Below, piece after piece: positions 52,006 through 62,014 of a DNA stretch of 64,000 nt. The notes under the pieces are model-generated. The model was not told the DNA's origin. It was given only the letters and a program-made list of their open reading frames with translations, and searched no databases. The DNA comes from an uncultured Psychrobacter sp. (GTDB lineage Bacteria; Pseudomonadota; Gammaproteobacteria; Pseudomonadales; Moraxellaceae), in contig NZ_CANMAH010000010.1 of assembly GCF_947495825.1 (NCBI RefSeq), positions 89,857-153,856 on the forward strand, read 5' to 3'. Position 1 is the stretch's first letter; the number at the start of each line of letters is the position of its first letter. Position numbers and translations under genes: made by a program.

Positions 52006-53550
52006 ATGACGTATTTAGCGCCGCGGCAAGGGTTGTTTGCCATTATCATTCTAGTCAGTTTTTGTTTGCAGACTTTACTGCTAGTCATCAGCACCGATCA
52101 GCAACTGACGACAAGTCGTGAACAAAAAGGCGAACAAATGGTCGCCCAGCTGATCGATGAGGCACGTCTGTCTTTAGAAAACGAAGACCGCGTAAGCTTA
52201 AGTGTCATTGCCAATCGCTATACTAGCGAGCAGGACGTGGCGCGCATCGTCATCAAAGATAGCAATGGTGAGATTTTAGTACCGGTCGGCAATGCACCGA
52301 TGCAGCAGGGCGATACCATCAGTCAGATGGCAACTAAAGGTGATGCCGTTATTGGCAGTGTCGCCTTGACCCTAAAAGATATCAGTAAGGGCGAGATTAT
52401 CGCGATGCAATGGCCGTTCGTCATTGGTTCGTTGGTTCTGCATCTTTTTTTATGGCTGCTGTATGGTTATGTGGCTCGTCCAACCAAAGAGCAGATCAAT
52501 GCGTTGAGCCGAGATATTCAAGACTTACACCGCGAACAGTACATACAATCTGGACAATTGAGCTATGGACGCGCGCCTAACGAAAATTATGCCGAAAGTA
52601 AAGATGCTGGGGGCGTAGAGGCGACTTTGGATAGCGCTGTGGGCGATGATGCTCATCATACTGCCGATACAAGCGATCATGAGACAGGTAAAACCGGCAA
52701 AGTTAATACCACTGGTATCCATAGTGAGCTCAATGCGTATTTAAAGTCACAACAAGCCAATGCTGCTGATAAGCAGGCAAGCTCTCATACATCAACTGAC
52801 CTAGCGCAAGGCACACAGTCAAATAATACTAGTAGCCAAGCTCAGCATGCAGATGATGCTCAGATTAGCACAGGAATCGAGAGTAGTGGCGCTCACAAAT
52901 TTACTAGCAGCACATCAAAGCTGTCTGCGACGCGCACTTTTGATACAGTCAGTGTGCAGATTATGTTTCACGATGAATACAATATGCTAGAGCGTCTGGC
53001 TCCTGAGATGCGCATGCCTTATCTAGCATTGTGTACGCAGTTGTTAAATCAAGCGATGACAGAGCTACTCAAGCAGCCACTATTGCTTGGTGTCAGTGCT
53101 GTAAATGAGCCACGTTTTGATGAAAGTGGCGCTTGTGCAGTACTTAGAGCTGACAACAGTCATGCAAAAGCTGCCCTAGCCGGTGTTATGTTAGGGAAGC
53201 TGTATTTAATGCTTAACAAGATCATTCATGAAAAGCATATTGAACTGTCAAGATTTGCGTTGCCTGCCAAAGTTGGTGTCAGTGACGAAGCCCAAACACA
53301 AGCGATGACGCAATTGCTCAATAGCGTTGGTAGAAAAGAACAAATGCTTATTTTATTACCTAATTCTGGACTCAAGCAAATCGGTAGCCATGTACAGGTG
53401 CAGAGCTTGAAGCGTCCAACAACGGTATACGAGCGCGAATGTGCTGTCTTTGATGGTGGTAATGATGCCATGATACAACGTTTGGCGTCTGTCCGTAATG
53501 CGGTACTGATGTCAGGGGTCGAAGAGGAAGAACAAGGCGTTACCAATTGA
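52006..53550 (+). CDS. Smp/YtjB (AhpA)-like membrane protein with a long C-terminal extension
   Basis: A 514-residue protein. Two membrane helices (about 9-29 and 130-152) flank a periplasmic loop. This layout and the position divergent from serB match Smp/YtjB of E. coli and AhpA of Pseudomonas. Beyond the second helix come a coiled-coil-like segment, a long low-complexity Ser/Gln/Asp region (about 190-305) and a folded-looking C-terminal domain of about 200 residues (with a LAPEMRMPYLALCTQLLNQAM stretch), not found in the short enteric proteins. The role of that domain is unknown. The family call rests on topology and synteny. Confidence 0.6.
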   Translation: MTYLAPRQGLFAIIILVSFCLQTLLLVISTDQQLTTSREQKGEQMVAQLIDEARLSLENEDRVSLSVIANRYTSEQDVARIVIKDSNGEILVPVGNAPMQQGDTISQMATKGDAVIGSVALTLKDISKGEIIAMQWPFVIGSLVLHLFLWLLYGYVARPTKEQINALSRDIQDLHREQYIQSGQLSYGRAPNENYAESKDAGGVEATLDSAVGDDAHHTADTSDHETGKTGKVNTTGIHSELNAYLKSQQANAADKQASSHTSTDLAQGTQSNNTSSQAQHADDAQISTGIESSGAHKFTSSTSKLSATRTFDTVSVQIMFHDEYNMLERLAPEMRMPYLALCTQLLNQAMTELLKQPLLLGVSAVNEPRFDESGACAVLRADNSHAKAALAGVMLGKLYLMLNKIIHEKHIELSRFALPAKVGVSDEAQTQAMTQLLNSVGRKEQMLILLPNSGLKQIGSHVQVQSLKRPTTVYERECAVFDGGNDAMIQRLASVRNAVLMSGVEEEEQGVTN

Positions 53551-53738
53551 TTTTTAGTCGACTAATGTATAGACGTGAAAGATAAATTAAACTAACTCGC
53601 AACCAAAAGCCTCCATTTATAACTAACAATAAAACAGCGATATGCGTAAAAAGGATTGACAAGGTGCGAGCGAAACTTTATAAGGCATAAGTATATCAAT
53701 GTGTTTTGAATTTATTGCCCAAGTAATAGGAGTTTGTC

Positions 53739-53981
53739 ATGAGTGATACTGATATCGATGATGATTTTGATGGCGAATTTGCCGATGATGATGATGCAAA
53801 GATGGTTGAAGAAGCAGAGACCAGTGTTCGTACCCGTCTAAGTAGCCTTGAAAAACGTCGTTTGATTGATAACTTACTAGAAGAAAAGCGTCTGGCCAAA
53901 GCACTAAAAGACGAGCTAGATGATCTAGGTGATGATGATGACGATGACTTTGATGATGATTGGGAAGATGAGGATCTTTAG
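53739..53981 (+). CDS. Small acidic protein, PA3496-like
   Basis: An 80-residue protein framed by Asp/Glu runs, with a central basic-acidic helix SLEKRRLIDNLLEEKRLAKAL. This resembles the RRxIExYLEERRLxKxL core of the PA3496 family, which has been named for putative envelope integrity. AGGAG precedes the ATG. Function is not established. Confidence 0.65.
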   Translation: MSDTDIDDDFDGEFADDDDAKMVEEAETSVRTRLSSLEKRRLIDNLLEEKRLAKALKDELDDLGDDDDDDFDDDWEDEDL

Positions 53982-54274
53982 ACGTCTTTATCTTTAGGCC
54001 ACCGATTGTTTGTTAGTTTCAATCACAGATTATTAATCAGGTCACATAGTAAGCGTAACAGATTATCAATACTCATCTATGCTAAGCTGAACTCTCTATA
54101 TTTTATCGACTGCCGTTAATAGTATTCACAAAAATCAAAACGGTATTTCATAGGTAGATACATAGGTAGTGTGTTGGTCAATCGTCAAATTGATTAACCC
54201 TTATTAATTATCATAGATAACTTCCGTTTTAGTATTGGTTATCACCCAATTATCGATTCAAGGATAAGTATTTC

Positions 54275-54832
54275 ATGAGCAACCAATTAAGCTTTGATGA
54301 GCTGTTAGACTTCTTAGACAACCAAGAAAGTCAGTTTATACTCGACAGTGTCGCCACTCACGGGTTTTTGACTGCTACTGTGATAGGACGTCCGCTACCA
54401 AACTGGATAGATGCGTTGTTTGAAGGGCATGTCAGTGAAGTGCCGGACAACGTCGTCGATGGTATACGCCGCTGGCGCGACTCTATCATGGCTGAGCTAA
54501 AAAACGAGACACCTATTGAGCTGCCTTTTGGTGAAGATGCGGGTAATGAGGAAGTCGCCGTCGATTTTTCAGATGAGTCAGACATCGTGGCATGGTCGAT
54601 TGGGTTTGTAGATGCTATGTATGGCGATGAAGCCAGTAACTGGTTTGAAGATGAAGACACGGCTGAAGATGTCGCCGTATTGACCTTACCGATGATTGTG
54701 TTAAGCGGTATCGACGATGAAGACCCTGAGCTTGCTGAGATGCGCGCTGATGAAGATAAAATGGTACAGATGGCAAACAGTATTGAAGGCAACTTAACCG
54801 AATTGTTTTTATTGTTCCATACCAATGATTAA
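54275..54832 (+). CDS. YecA/UPF0149-family protein
   Basis: A 185-residue acidic protein. The HGFLTATVIGRPLPNWIDALF segment and the WSIGFVDAMY helix match the helical YecA/UPF0149 fold. No C-terminal SEC-C zinc motif is present, so it is the short form. AAGGA lies about eleven bases before the ATG. Function unknown; some relatives are linked to protein quality control by context. Confidence 0.8.
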   Translation: MSNQLSFDELLDFLDNQESQFILDSVATHGFLTATVIGRPLPNWIDALFEGHVSEVPDNVVDGIRRWRDSIMAELKNETPIELPFGEDAGNEEVAVDFSDESDIVAWSIGFVDAMYGDEASNWFEDEDTAEDVAVLTLPMIVLSGIDDEDPELAEMRADEDKMVQMANSIEGNLTELFLLFHTND

Positions 54833-54959
54833 ATTGGTCGATAGATAGAATCTATAAGCGTTTATTTGTATATAGATGCTATCTATAACCAGCCTTGATT
54901 CATCCTGATTGATTTTACCGTTAACGATTAATTCTATAAGTCACTGCTAAGGTAATACC

Positions 54960-55403
54960 ATGGCTATGCAACTCTCCAATCTTGAGCACTTACCTAACTA
55001 TCAAATCACTGAACGCTTAGACGTCGTCTATGGTAGTACTGTGCGCTCAAAACATGTCGGTAAAGACTTGTTTGCTGGATTTAAAAACATCGTTGGCGGT
55101 GAGCTGACGGCTTATACTGAGCTGCTAGAAGAGTCACGTCAAGAGGCGATTGATCGTATGATTGTCAAGGCAGAAGCTCTAGGCGCGGATGCGATCGTCG
55201 GTTTACGCTTTTCGACATCAAGTATCGCACAAGGGGCCTCAGAGCTGTTTGTTTATGGTACTGCTGTCAAAGCGACACGTATGCAACAACCTATGTCGTC
55301 TCAATCTCCGCATTATCCTTCTAATGATTATCAATCCAGCGAACCATCAAGCCCAGCGCAGACCCCAACTGATGAGTTACCACGTTTTAATCCTTTTGGT
55401 TAA
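54960..55403 (+). CDS. YbjQ-family (UPF0145) protein, soluble copy
   Basis: A 147-residue protein with the YbjQ core: VYGSTVRSKHVGKD, the YTELLEESRQEAIDRM helix and ALGADAIVGLRFSTS, known as a putative heavy-metal-binding domain. The last 35 residues are a Ser/Pro/Gln-rich tail. AAGG is seven bases before the ATG. A second, membrane-anchored copy follows 64 bases later. Confidence 0.88.
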   Translation: MAMQLSNLEHLPNYQITERLDVVYGSTVRSKHVGKDLFAGFKNIVGGELTAYTELLEESRQEAIDRMIVKAEALGADAIVGLRFSTSSIAQGASELFVYGTAVKATRMQQPMSSQSPHYPSNDYQSSEPSSPAQTPTDELPRFNPFG

Positions 55404-55467
55404 CGATAGTGAACCAACTGCAAAACTCTTGCAACTTCACCTTCGCTTTTAAGATAAGAGACGTGCC

Positions 55468-55947
55468 ATGAATGATTCTATGACTCAAATACTCATCAAC
55501 TATGGGCCATTTGTTTTATTGTTTGTGGTTGGTTGGTTTTTTGGTATGCGTCATGAGCGTCAGCATTTAGCACAGCTGACAATTGCAGAAAAAGAGCTGG
55601 CTCATATCGTTGTGTCTAGTGAGCGTTTTTACCGACCCAATCTGACAGCCAATAGTGAAGGTGAGTTGGTGCTCGGTAGCGTTGTCATCGCACAAGACTA
55701 TTTCAAAATGGTCATCGCTCGGGTTTTAAGTTTGTTTGGTAAAAATCTCACTACTTATGAGACCTTATTAGACCGCTCTCGCCGTGAGGCTTTGGTACGT
55801 ATGCGTACGCAAGCACAAGCCAAGGGCTACAATCATATCTATGGCTTGCGCCTAGAAGTTAGTAATATCAATCAGCTGGGTAGTATGGTTGAAGCCATTG
55901 CCTATGGCACCGCAGTCGTCAGCACTGATGATGTCAAAACACGCTAA
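55468..55947 (+). CDS. YbjQ-family protein, membrane-anchored copy
   Basis: A 159-residue protein with one N-terminal membrane helix (about 9-25) and a YbjQ-like domain (ELVLGSVVIAQDYFKM, YETLLDRSRREALVRM, KGYNHIYGLRLEVSN). It is more divergent than its neighbour. The pair probably forms an operon and perhaps a complex. Its stop codon overlaps the stop of the convergent channel gene. Confidence 0.78.
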   Translation: MNDSMTQILINYGPFVLLFVVGWFFGMRHERQHLAQLTIAEKELAHIVVSSERFYRPNLTANSEGELVLGSVVIAQDYFKMVIARVLSLFGKNLTTYETLLDRSRREALVRMRTQAQAKGYNHIYGLRLEVSNINQLGSMVEAIAYGTAVVSTDDVKTR

Positions 55948-57122
55948 CGCCGACGTATACCCATTCGGGCTAATCTACTGTTTCTATCATTTCTTGCTTT
56001 TTGCTTGACTCTTTCGATTTCAAATAAGAAAGTACGATTTTTTAGTACTGCCACAAATACGACGCCCCCAACAGTGTTCCCTGCCAGTACCACTGCTAAA
56101 AATAGTAAGTAACCTGAGATACTTACCGTAGTGCCGTACATGAGCGCGGCGAATACTTCGATATTGCCAACGATACTATGATGTAGTCCCAAAAAGCCGA
56201 TACTGCCAGTAATGAGAGTGACTAAGACAATGCGACTAATCGTATCGCGCGCTGAAGTTACAAGCCAGGCTGCAACGCCCATCATCCAGCCTGCTAATAC
56301 AGCGCTACCGAAGATAACCCACCATTTAAAGCCCAGCACATGCTCTGCATAAGCATCGATATCACTGACACTAAACAGATGCATATTTAAACCGAGTCCT
56401 ATCATTAAGGCGGCAAATATACAGCCGCCGGCGATATTGCCAGTGATAACAATACCCCAAAGACGCAGCAGCTTGTGTAATGGCTCTATTTTATTTAATA
56501 CAGGTAAGCTTAATAGTGAAGTCTGCTCAGTGAACAATAACGACTGACCAATAACGACGATAATAAAACCTATCGGATATAACAATGAGGACAGTACCAT
56601 TGCATATTGATTGGGTATCACTCCGCTAAGCAAGGCAAAAGCTGCTAAAATTATAAAAAAGCTAATGCCGATCTCAAGCCCAGCAGTAAAGGCACTGGTA
56701 AATAAAGAACCTAAAGAGCGATCAAACGTTTCTTTGGCATGAATGACTTGCTCGACTAAGATACTGGCGTAACTTTTTGCTTGACTTAAGTTGTCATCGC
56801 TAGCGACTTTTTTGATGGTTTCTTTATCTTCATCGCTGATCTCTTCCGGAAAGTCTTCATCCTTAAGGTTTTCAGTGGCTTTGATTGTGCTACCCTTTTG
56901 CTCGTCCTCTTGATGTTGACTGTCCGCCATATCATCGTTGTGTTGCTCGTCTTCGCCATGGACTTTATGGGCGTCATGAGCATTGTTATCAGCTACATGC
57001 GCATCGTTTGATGAATTAATCTGAGGGTCATTTTTACGTTCGGTATCTTGGGGCACAGTAAGCTCGCTGGTTATAGAATAATGATTTTGCTGCATAGGCT
57101 TATAGAACGTAACGCCTAACAT
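55944..57122 (-). CDS. Formate/nitrite transporter (FNT) family protein
   Basis: A 392-residue membrane protein whose C-terminal 250 residues carry six helices with FNT-type motifs (TAGLEIGISFFIILAAF, the SLLFTEQTSL segment, GNIAGGCIFAALM and GNTVGGVVFVAVL). These channels carry formate, nitrite or related small anions. The first 130 residues are a highly charged, His/Asp/Glu/Lys-rich cytoplasmic region, an extension beyond FocA or NirC. The ATG at 57122 is used; 57095 is also possible. Its 3' end overlaps the YbjQ copy-2 gene by four bases. Confidence 0.85.
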   Translation of the reverse strand: MLGVTFYKPMQQNHYSITSELTVPQDTERKNDPQINSSNDAHVADNNAHDAHKVHGEDEQHNDDMADSQHQEDEQKGSTIKATENLKDEDFPEEISDEDKETIKKVASDDNLSQAKSYASILVEQVIHAKETFDRSLGSLFTSAFTAGLEIGISFFIILAAFALLSGVIPNQYAMVLSSLLYPIGFIIVVIGQSLLFTEQTSLLSLPVLNKIEPLHKLLRLWGIVITGNIAGGCIFAALMIGLGLNMHLFSVSDIDAYAEHVLGFKWWVIFGSAVLAGWMMGVAAWLVTSARDTISRIVLVTLITGSIGFLGLHHSIVGNIEVFAALMYGTTVSISGYLLFLAVVLAGNTVGGVVFVAVLKNRTFLFEIERVKQKARNDRNSRLARMGIRRR

Positions 57123-57344
57123 AGGAAAGTACGCTATATTCTATAACATGACTGTGGCCTATTATATGTAGCATTCGGCTGATTGCTGTTGTTAATTGTT
57201 TAATACACTCATTCAAACCTGATAAATTGACTCACCATCTAACAAAATCTGGCTATCTGCGTTAAAATCACCCTATTACTTATATTGCCTATTTTTCGTT
57301 ATATTTTTTGGCCACATTCATTTTTACTAAAAGACAATTCTATT

Positions 57345-60308
57345 ATGAGCAATCCTGAGAACCATACTGACATCAATACTAAGTCTAACCTAACTCAATC
57401 TATTCAAGCCGCCTTAAGTCAATTAGAAAACGCCTACAATCCCAAGGATGTCGAAGCCGGCATGTATCAAGGCTGGGAGGAGAGCGGTTATTTTGCCCCA
57501 ACGTTTGATAAGGACGAGTCGTTCTCTATCGCCTTGCCACCACCGAACGTGACAGGCTCGCTGCACATGGGACATGGCTTTAACAACGCCATTATGGATG
57601 CGCTCACGCGCTATCACCGTATGGATGGTGACAATACACTATGGCAACCAGGTACCGATCACGCCGGTATCGCCACCCAAATGGTCGTTGAGCGCCGCCT
57701 AGAGGCGCAAGGTATCAAGCGCCGCGACATGACGCGAGAAGACTTTATCGATAAAGTCTGGGAGTGGAAAGAAGAGTCGGGCGACAACATTACCCGTCAG
57801 ATTCGCAGGCTTGGCAGCTCGGTGGACTGGTCACGTGAGCGCTTTACCATGGATGACGGTCTATCAAATGCGGTAAAAGAAGTGTTTGTACGTCTGTTCG
57901 ATGATGGTCTTATTTATCGTGGCAAGCGATTGGTCAACTGGGATCCGAAGTTCCAAACGGCGCTGTCGGACTTAGAAGTAGAAAACGTCGACGAAAAAGG
58001 CAGCTTGTGGCATTTTCGCTATTATTTCACTGATAAAGACCTGAAGACTCAAGATGGTAAAGACTACCTTGTCGTTGCCACCACTCGTCCTGAAACCTTA
58101 CTGGGTGATACCGCTGTTGCCGTTAACCCAAGTGATGAGCGTTATTCTCATCTAGTTGGTAAAACCATCACTTTGCCAATTACTGGTCGCGTTGTGCCCA
58201 TCGTTACGGATGATTATGTCGAGAGCGACTTTGGTACAGGCGTAGTCAAAATCACGCCAGCGCATGATTTTAATGACTATGAGCTGGGGCGTCGTCATAG
58301 CTTGCCGCTGATTAATATCCTTGATGAGCGTGCCAACATTTTGCCAGCGATGGAAGTCTATCCTGATTTGCAGACGCGCGAGCCAACGTTAGAGACTACG
58401 CCGAGCGAGTACGCAGGGCTTGAGCGTTTTGCTGCGCGCAAACAGCTGATCGAGCAAGCGAGTAGCGAGGGCTGGCTAGAAGAAGTAGAAGACTACGCAC
58501 TCAAAGCCCCGCGTGCTGAGCGCGGTGGTACCATCGTCGAGCCGTGGTTGACCGATCAGTGGTATGTAGCCGTCAATAAGCTGGCGGGCCCTGCGATTGA
58601 GGCAGTAGAAGATGGCAGCATCGAGTTCGTCCCTGCACAATACAAAAACATGTATATGGCATGGATGACTGATCTACAAGACTGGTGTATCAGCCGTCAG
58701 CTGTGGTGGGGTCATCGTATCCCAGCTTGGTACGACGATGCGACTGGTGAGATCTATGTCGCACGTAGCGAGGCCGAAGTACGCAGCAAATACAACCTTG
58801 GCGATGACGTAAAACTGCGCCAAGATGATGATGTGCTTGATACGTGGTTTAGCTCGGGGCTTTGGACGTTTAGTACGCTTGATTGGGCAGATCCTAACGC
58901 CGATCCGCGCGTGCTTGAGACCTTTCATCCGACCAGCGTGTTGGTGACTGGTTTTGACATTATTTTCTTCTGGGTCGCGCGCATGATTATGATGACCCTG
59001 CACTTCGTCAAAAATGAAGATGGCACGCCGCAAGTACCGTTTAAGACCGTCTATGTACATGGCCTAGTGCGTGATGGCAATGGTCAAAAGATGTCCAAGT
59101 CGAAAGGTAACGTCTTAGATCCGATTGATTTGATTGACGGTATCGATCTAGAAGCGCTGGTTGAAAAACGCACCAGCAATATGATGAATCCCAAAGACGC
59201 AGCCAAAATTGAGAAGCAAACGCGTAAAGAGTTCCCAGAAGGCATCCCAGCCTACGGCACCGATGCGCTGCGCTTTACCTTCACATCTCTTGCCAGTACT
59301 GGTCGCGATATCAACTTTGATCTAAAACGTGTCGAGGGTTATCGTAACTTCTGTAATAAAATTTGGAACGCCAGCCGTTTTGTACTTATGAACTGTATCG
59401 ATAATGACGGCAACGCCAAACCTATCGACCAAGTGGCCAATGCTGAGGTTTGGGAATTGCCAGAAAAATGGATTATGAGCCGTCTCAACTCGACCATTGC
59501 CAATATCCATCAGCACTTTGCTCAGTATCGCCTTGATATGGTCAGCCAAGATATCTATGAGTTTATCTGGAACGAGTACTGCGATTGGTACGTTGAGCTT
59601 GCCAAAGCCAGCCTCAATGATGACTCGGTGACAGATGAGCGTAAAGCGCAAATCCGCTACGTACTCTTGCATGTGCTTGAGACTGCGCTACGCTTTAGTC
59701 ATCCGATCATGCCGTATCTGACCGAAGAGATTTGGCAGACCGTCGCGCCACTATTAAATCGTAAAAACACCGACAGTATCGTCATCGCGGACTACCCACA
59801 AACCGATAGCGAGCTAATCAGTGAGCAAGTCGAGTCTGATATGGCGTGGCTACAAGAGCTCATCGCGAGCGTGCGTAATATCCGCGGTGAGATGAAGCTG
59901 GGTAACGCGGTACGCCTGCCAGTATTGCTACAAAACGTCTCTAGCGACGAAGATGCGCGTCTATCACGTATCAAAAACCAGTTTAAAGCGCTTGCCAAAG
60001 TAGAGAGCTTAGAGATACTAAAAGAAGGTGATGAGGTGCCACTATCGTCATCAAGTATGGTCGGTCAACTACGTGTCCTCGTACCGATGAAAGGTCTGAT
60101 TGATCCAACGGCTGAGCTGGCACGTCTGGGCAAAGCGCATGAGAAGCTACAAAAGCAAGCCGACGGTATCGCGCGCAAGCTCGGTAATGAAGGCTTTGTC
60201 AGTAAAGCACCTGTAGAAGTAGTCGATGCGGAAAAGGCGAAATTGGCTGAGCTAGAGGGTCAGTTGACGGCGATGACGGCGCAGATGGAAGAGCTTAGGG
60301 CGTTGTAG
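57345..60308 (+). CDS. valS: Valyl-tRNA synthetase
   Basis: A class I aminoacyl-tRNA synthetase of about 987 residues. The HIGH motif is HMGH at 74-77 in [15 protein letters not shown], and the KMSKS motif is K582-S586. The editing domain includes [20 protein letters not shown]. The [17 protein letters not shown] zinc/connective region and a C-terminal coiled coil with a tRNA-binding role complete the order. ATG at 57345 is preferred; the longer frame begins with TTG. It charges tRNA-Val and edits threonine. Confidence 0.97.
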   Translation: MSNPENHTDINTKSNLTQSIQAALSQLENAYNPKDVEAGMYQGWEESGYFAPTFDKDESFSIALPPPNVTGSLHMGHGFNNAIMDALTRYHRMDGDNTLWQPGTDHAGIATQMVVERRLEAQGIKRRDMTREDFIDKVWEWKEESGDNITRQIRRLGSSVDWSRERFTMDDGLSNAVKEVFVRLFDDGLIYRGKRLVNWDPKFQTALSDLEVENVDEKGSLWHFRYYFTDKDLKTQDGKDYLVVATTRPETLLGDTAVAVNPSDERYSHLVGKTITLPITGRVVPIVTDDYVESDFGTGVVKITPAHDFNDYELGRRHSLPLINILDERANILPAMEVYPDLQTREPTLETTPSEYAGLERFAARKQLIEQASSEGWLEEVEDYALKAPRAERGGTIVEPWLTDQWYVAVNKLAGPAIEAVEDGSIEFVPAQYKNMYMAWMTDLQDWCISRQLWWGHRIPAWYDDATGEIYVARSEAEVRSKYNLGDDVKLRQDDDVLDTWFSSGLWTFSTLDWADPNADPRVLETFHPTSVLVTGFDIIFFWVARMIMMTLHFVKNEDGTPQVPFKTVYVHGLVRDGNGQKMSKSKGNVLDPIDLIDGIDLEALVEKRTSNMMNPKDAAKIEKQTRKEFPEGIPAYGTDALRFTFTSLASTGRDINFDLKRVEGYRNFCNKIWNASRFVLMNCIDNDGNAKPIDQVANAEVWELPEKWIMSRLNSTIANIHQHFAQYRLDMVSQDIYEFIWNEYCDWYVELAKASLNDDSVTDERKAQIRYVLLHVLETALRFSHPIMPYLTEEIWQTVAPLLNRKNTDSIVIADYPQTDSELISEQVESDMAWLQELIASVRNIRGEMKLGNAVRLPVLLQNVSSDEDARLSRIKNQFKALAKVESLEILKEGDEVPLSSSSMVGQLRVLVPMKGLIDPTAELARLGKAHEKLQKQADGIARKLGNEGFVSKAPVEVVDAEKAKLAELEGQLTAMTAQMEELRAL

Positions 60309-60325
60309 TCTAAGCAATCATTATA

Positions 60326-60652
60326 ATGGCCATAACTTTAATACTTGCGTTCTTAATCATGGCGATTCTATATTTCTACTGGAATCGTCATGAGCCGTTA
60401 GATAAGAATGCCATTTTCGCCACTGTGTTTATGGTGGTATATGTGCTTGTTTATCTATTCTTAAATCCTCCATACTTCTCAACGAATCGTCATATTGATA
60501 CCTTGCTGCTGTTATTACCTCTAGTATCGTATGGCGCTATTCTATTTCCTGAAATAAATACGAAGATACCAGTACAAGGCACAAGGGGATTTGGTTGGTT
60601 AGGGTTGGTTATAACTGTGGCGGTTTTGATTGGGTTTAAGTGGCTATTATGA
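60326..60652 (+). CDS. Unknown three/four-helix membrane protein
   Basis: A 108-residue protein, almost entirely hydrophobic, with helices at about 2-19, 30-46, 60-75 and 88-107 and the loop motif NPPYFSTNRHIDT. It starts 17 bases after the valS stop and may be cotranscribed. No family recognised. Confidence 0.65.
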   Translation: MAITLILAFLIMAILYFYWNRHEPLDKNAIFATVFMVVYVLVYLFLNPPYFSTNRHIDTLLLLLPLVSYGAILFPEINTKIPVQGTRGFGWLGLVITVAVLIGFKWLL

Positions 60653-60679
60653 TAATTTAACTAAAACTGGAAAATACTT

Positions 60680-61672
60680 ATGGATAGTATTTATTTTAAG
60701 CTGGTCTTTATCATTCTATTACTAGCTATCCCTAGCTACTTTTTCTATCGCCACCAAGCCAAAGATTCGCCAAAATATCGACAACTGAAAACCTCCTCAA
60801 ACATCGACTACGATAGAGAAGTGTATGTCGAAAGCGACTTTAAAAACGCGCTGTTATATGTAGCGACTTTAGGCCATCACGAACATGCTATAAAAAGTAA
60901 AAATTCCTACGATAATACCTATGAGCAATACAGCTTTATTTTTAATAAAGTCACCGAACTACAAGAAAAGATCAATTTTGGCATCGCGAAGCTAGAGCAA
61001 AATATCGCTGCCATCATAAAAGAGCTAAAGGTTAGCAGTCGTTTGGTAGACGATTCATCAAATATAAAAGCAGTTATAGCAGCCATCAAAAGTACCGATA
61101 AAATCGATAATCAAGTCACGACCATTGATAGTCTTGGGTTTACCAAAGCCGCTCGACTTAAAACTTGGCTGCCATCGTTCTCACTGTTCTCAGGTATCAT
61201 GGCAGGACTACTCACCTTAATGGTCATCTGGTTTTTGTTACTGGCGTTAGGGGGTAGCGGTACGACGCTTATTAGCTACGTCATAGTATTAGCATTTATG
61301 GTTATACCTTTCATTCTATTTTCTACTTTAAAGTCGCGTGCCAATGCAAAAAAGTTTGAGCAGCAAGATAAAGTGGTAATAGGGAAGATACAGGATATTT
61401 TAGATAATTCCGAAAAGTTAGAAAATACGATCATTCTGCTTAATACGAGTAATAGAGAGCTGGAGTCGTATCTAATTCAGCTAGCGTCTGCCAATAAGGA
61501 AGTCACCGCAGCGCTGTATAAAAATAGTGCGTATGTAAAAGCGGCGAGGAAGTCGAAGGCGTTGTTTAAGAAGGATGCGTATAGTGAGGAAGAGAATGCA
61601 CTGGCAAGTCGGATTAATGAGGTGGTTGATGGGTTGGGAAGAGAGGTAGCGGTTAGTCAATTGTTGGGTTAG
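60680..61672 (+). CDS. Unknown membrane protein with coiled coils
   Basis: A 330-residue protein: an N-terminal helix (about 7-24), a coiled-coil-rich region (about 80-150), two membrane helices (about 170-195 and 200-220) and a second coiled coil (about 225-280). No catalytic motif is visible. It follows the previous gene by 27 bases. The architecture suggests a scaffold or envelope role, but this is inference. Confidence 0.65.
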   Translation: MDSIYFKLVFIILLLAIPSYFFYRHQAKDSPKYRQLKTSSNIDYDREVYVESDFKNALLYVATLGHHEHAIKSKNSYDNTYEQYSFIFNKVTELQEKINFGIAKLEQNIAAIIKELKVSSRLVDDSSNIKAVIAAIKSTDKIDNQVTTIDSLGFTKAARLKTWLPSFSLFSGIMAGLLTLMVIWFLLLALGGSGTTLISYVIVLAFMVIPFILFSTLKSRANAKKFEQQDKVVIGKIQDILDNSEKLENTIILLNTSNRELESYLIQLASANKEVTAALYKNSAYVKAARKSKALFKKDAYSEEENALASRINEVVDGLGREVAVSQLLG

Positions 61673-62014
61673 TATATATATTACTAATTAAACATTTGTT
61701 AGTATTATAGAAATTATAAATTATTCGAGTTTGGTTTAGATAAGAGCAAAAGTAAAAGACTAAAAAGAATGGCCTCAGCATTGGAGTTCTTTAAACCATA
61801 GAAATATGCGATGCATGGGGCGGTGTTTTTTTAAAGGCTCAGCTCGGCGCTCGTCCCTCGCGCAAAAGAGAGGAAAATATAAGCAGAATGGTAGTGAAAA
61901 AATATTAATATCAATTGCATATGAAAAGAATCAGATGAATGTAGGTATTAGAAAACCTTAAATCTAGTTTGACTAGTATAAAGGACACATAACTTAGTAT
62001 TAGGTTGATGGGTA
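61673..62014. other. AT-rich spacer with an odd GC-rich island
   Basis: 342 bases without a supported gene. About 61810-61872 stands out as GC-rich (GCATGGGGCGGTG, then a T run, then CAGCTCGGCGCTCGTCCC) within an otherwise AT-rich stretch. A possible -35 (TTGACT, 61969) precedes the next gene. The island could be a relic, an RNA or a recombination boundary. Confidence 0.4.

Noticed and set aside
54358..54825. 155-codon minus-strand frame
   Set aside because: Antisense to the YecA-type gene; the Ser-rich product mirrors the Asp/Glu-rich sense codons.
58674..59060. 128-codon minus-strand frame
   Set aside because: Antisense to valS, inside conserved coding sequence.
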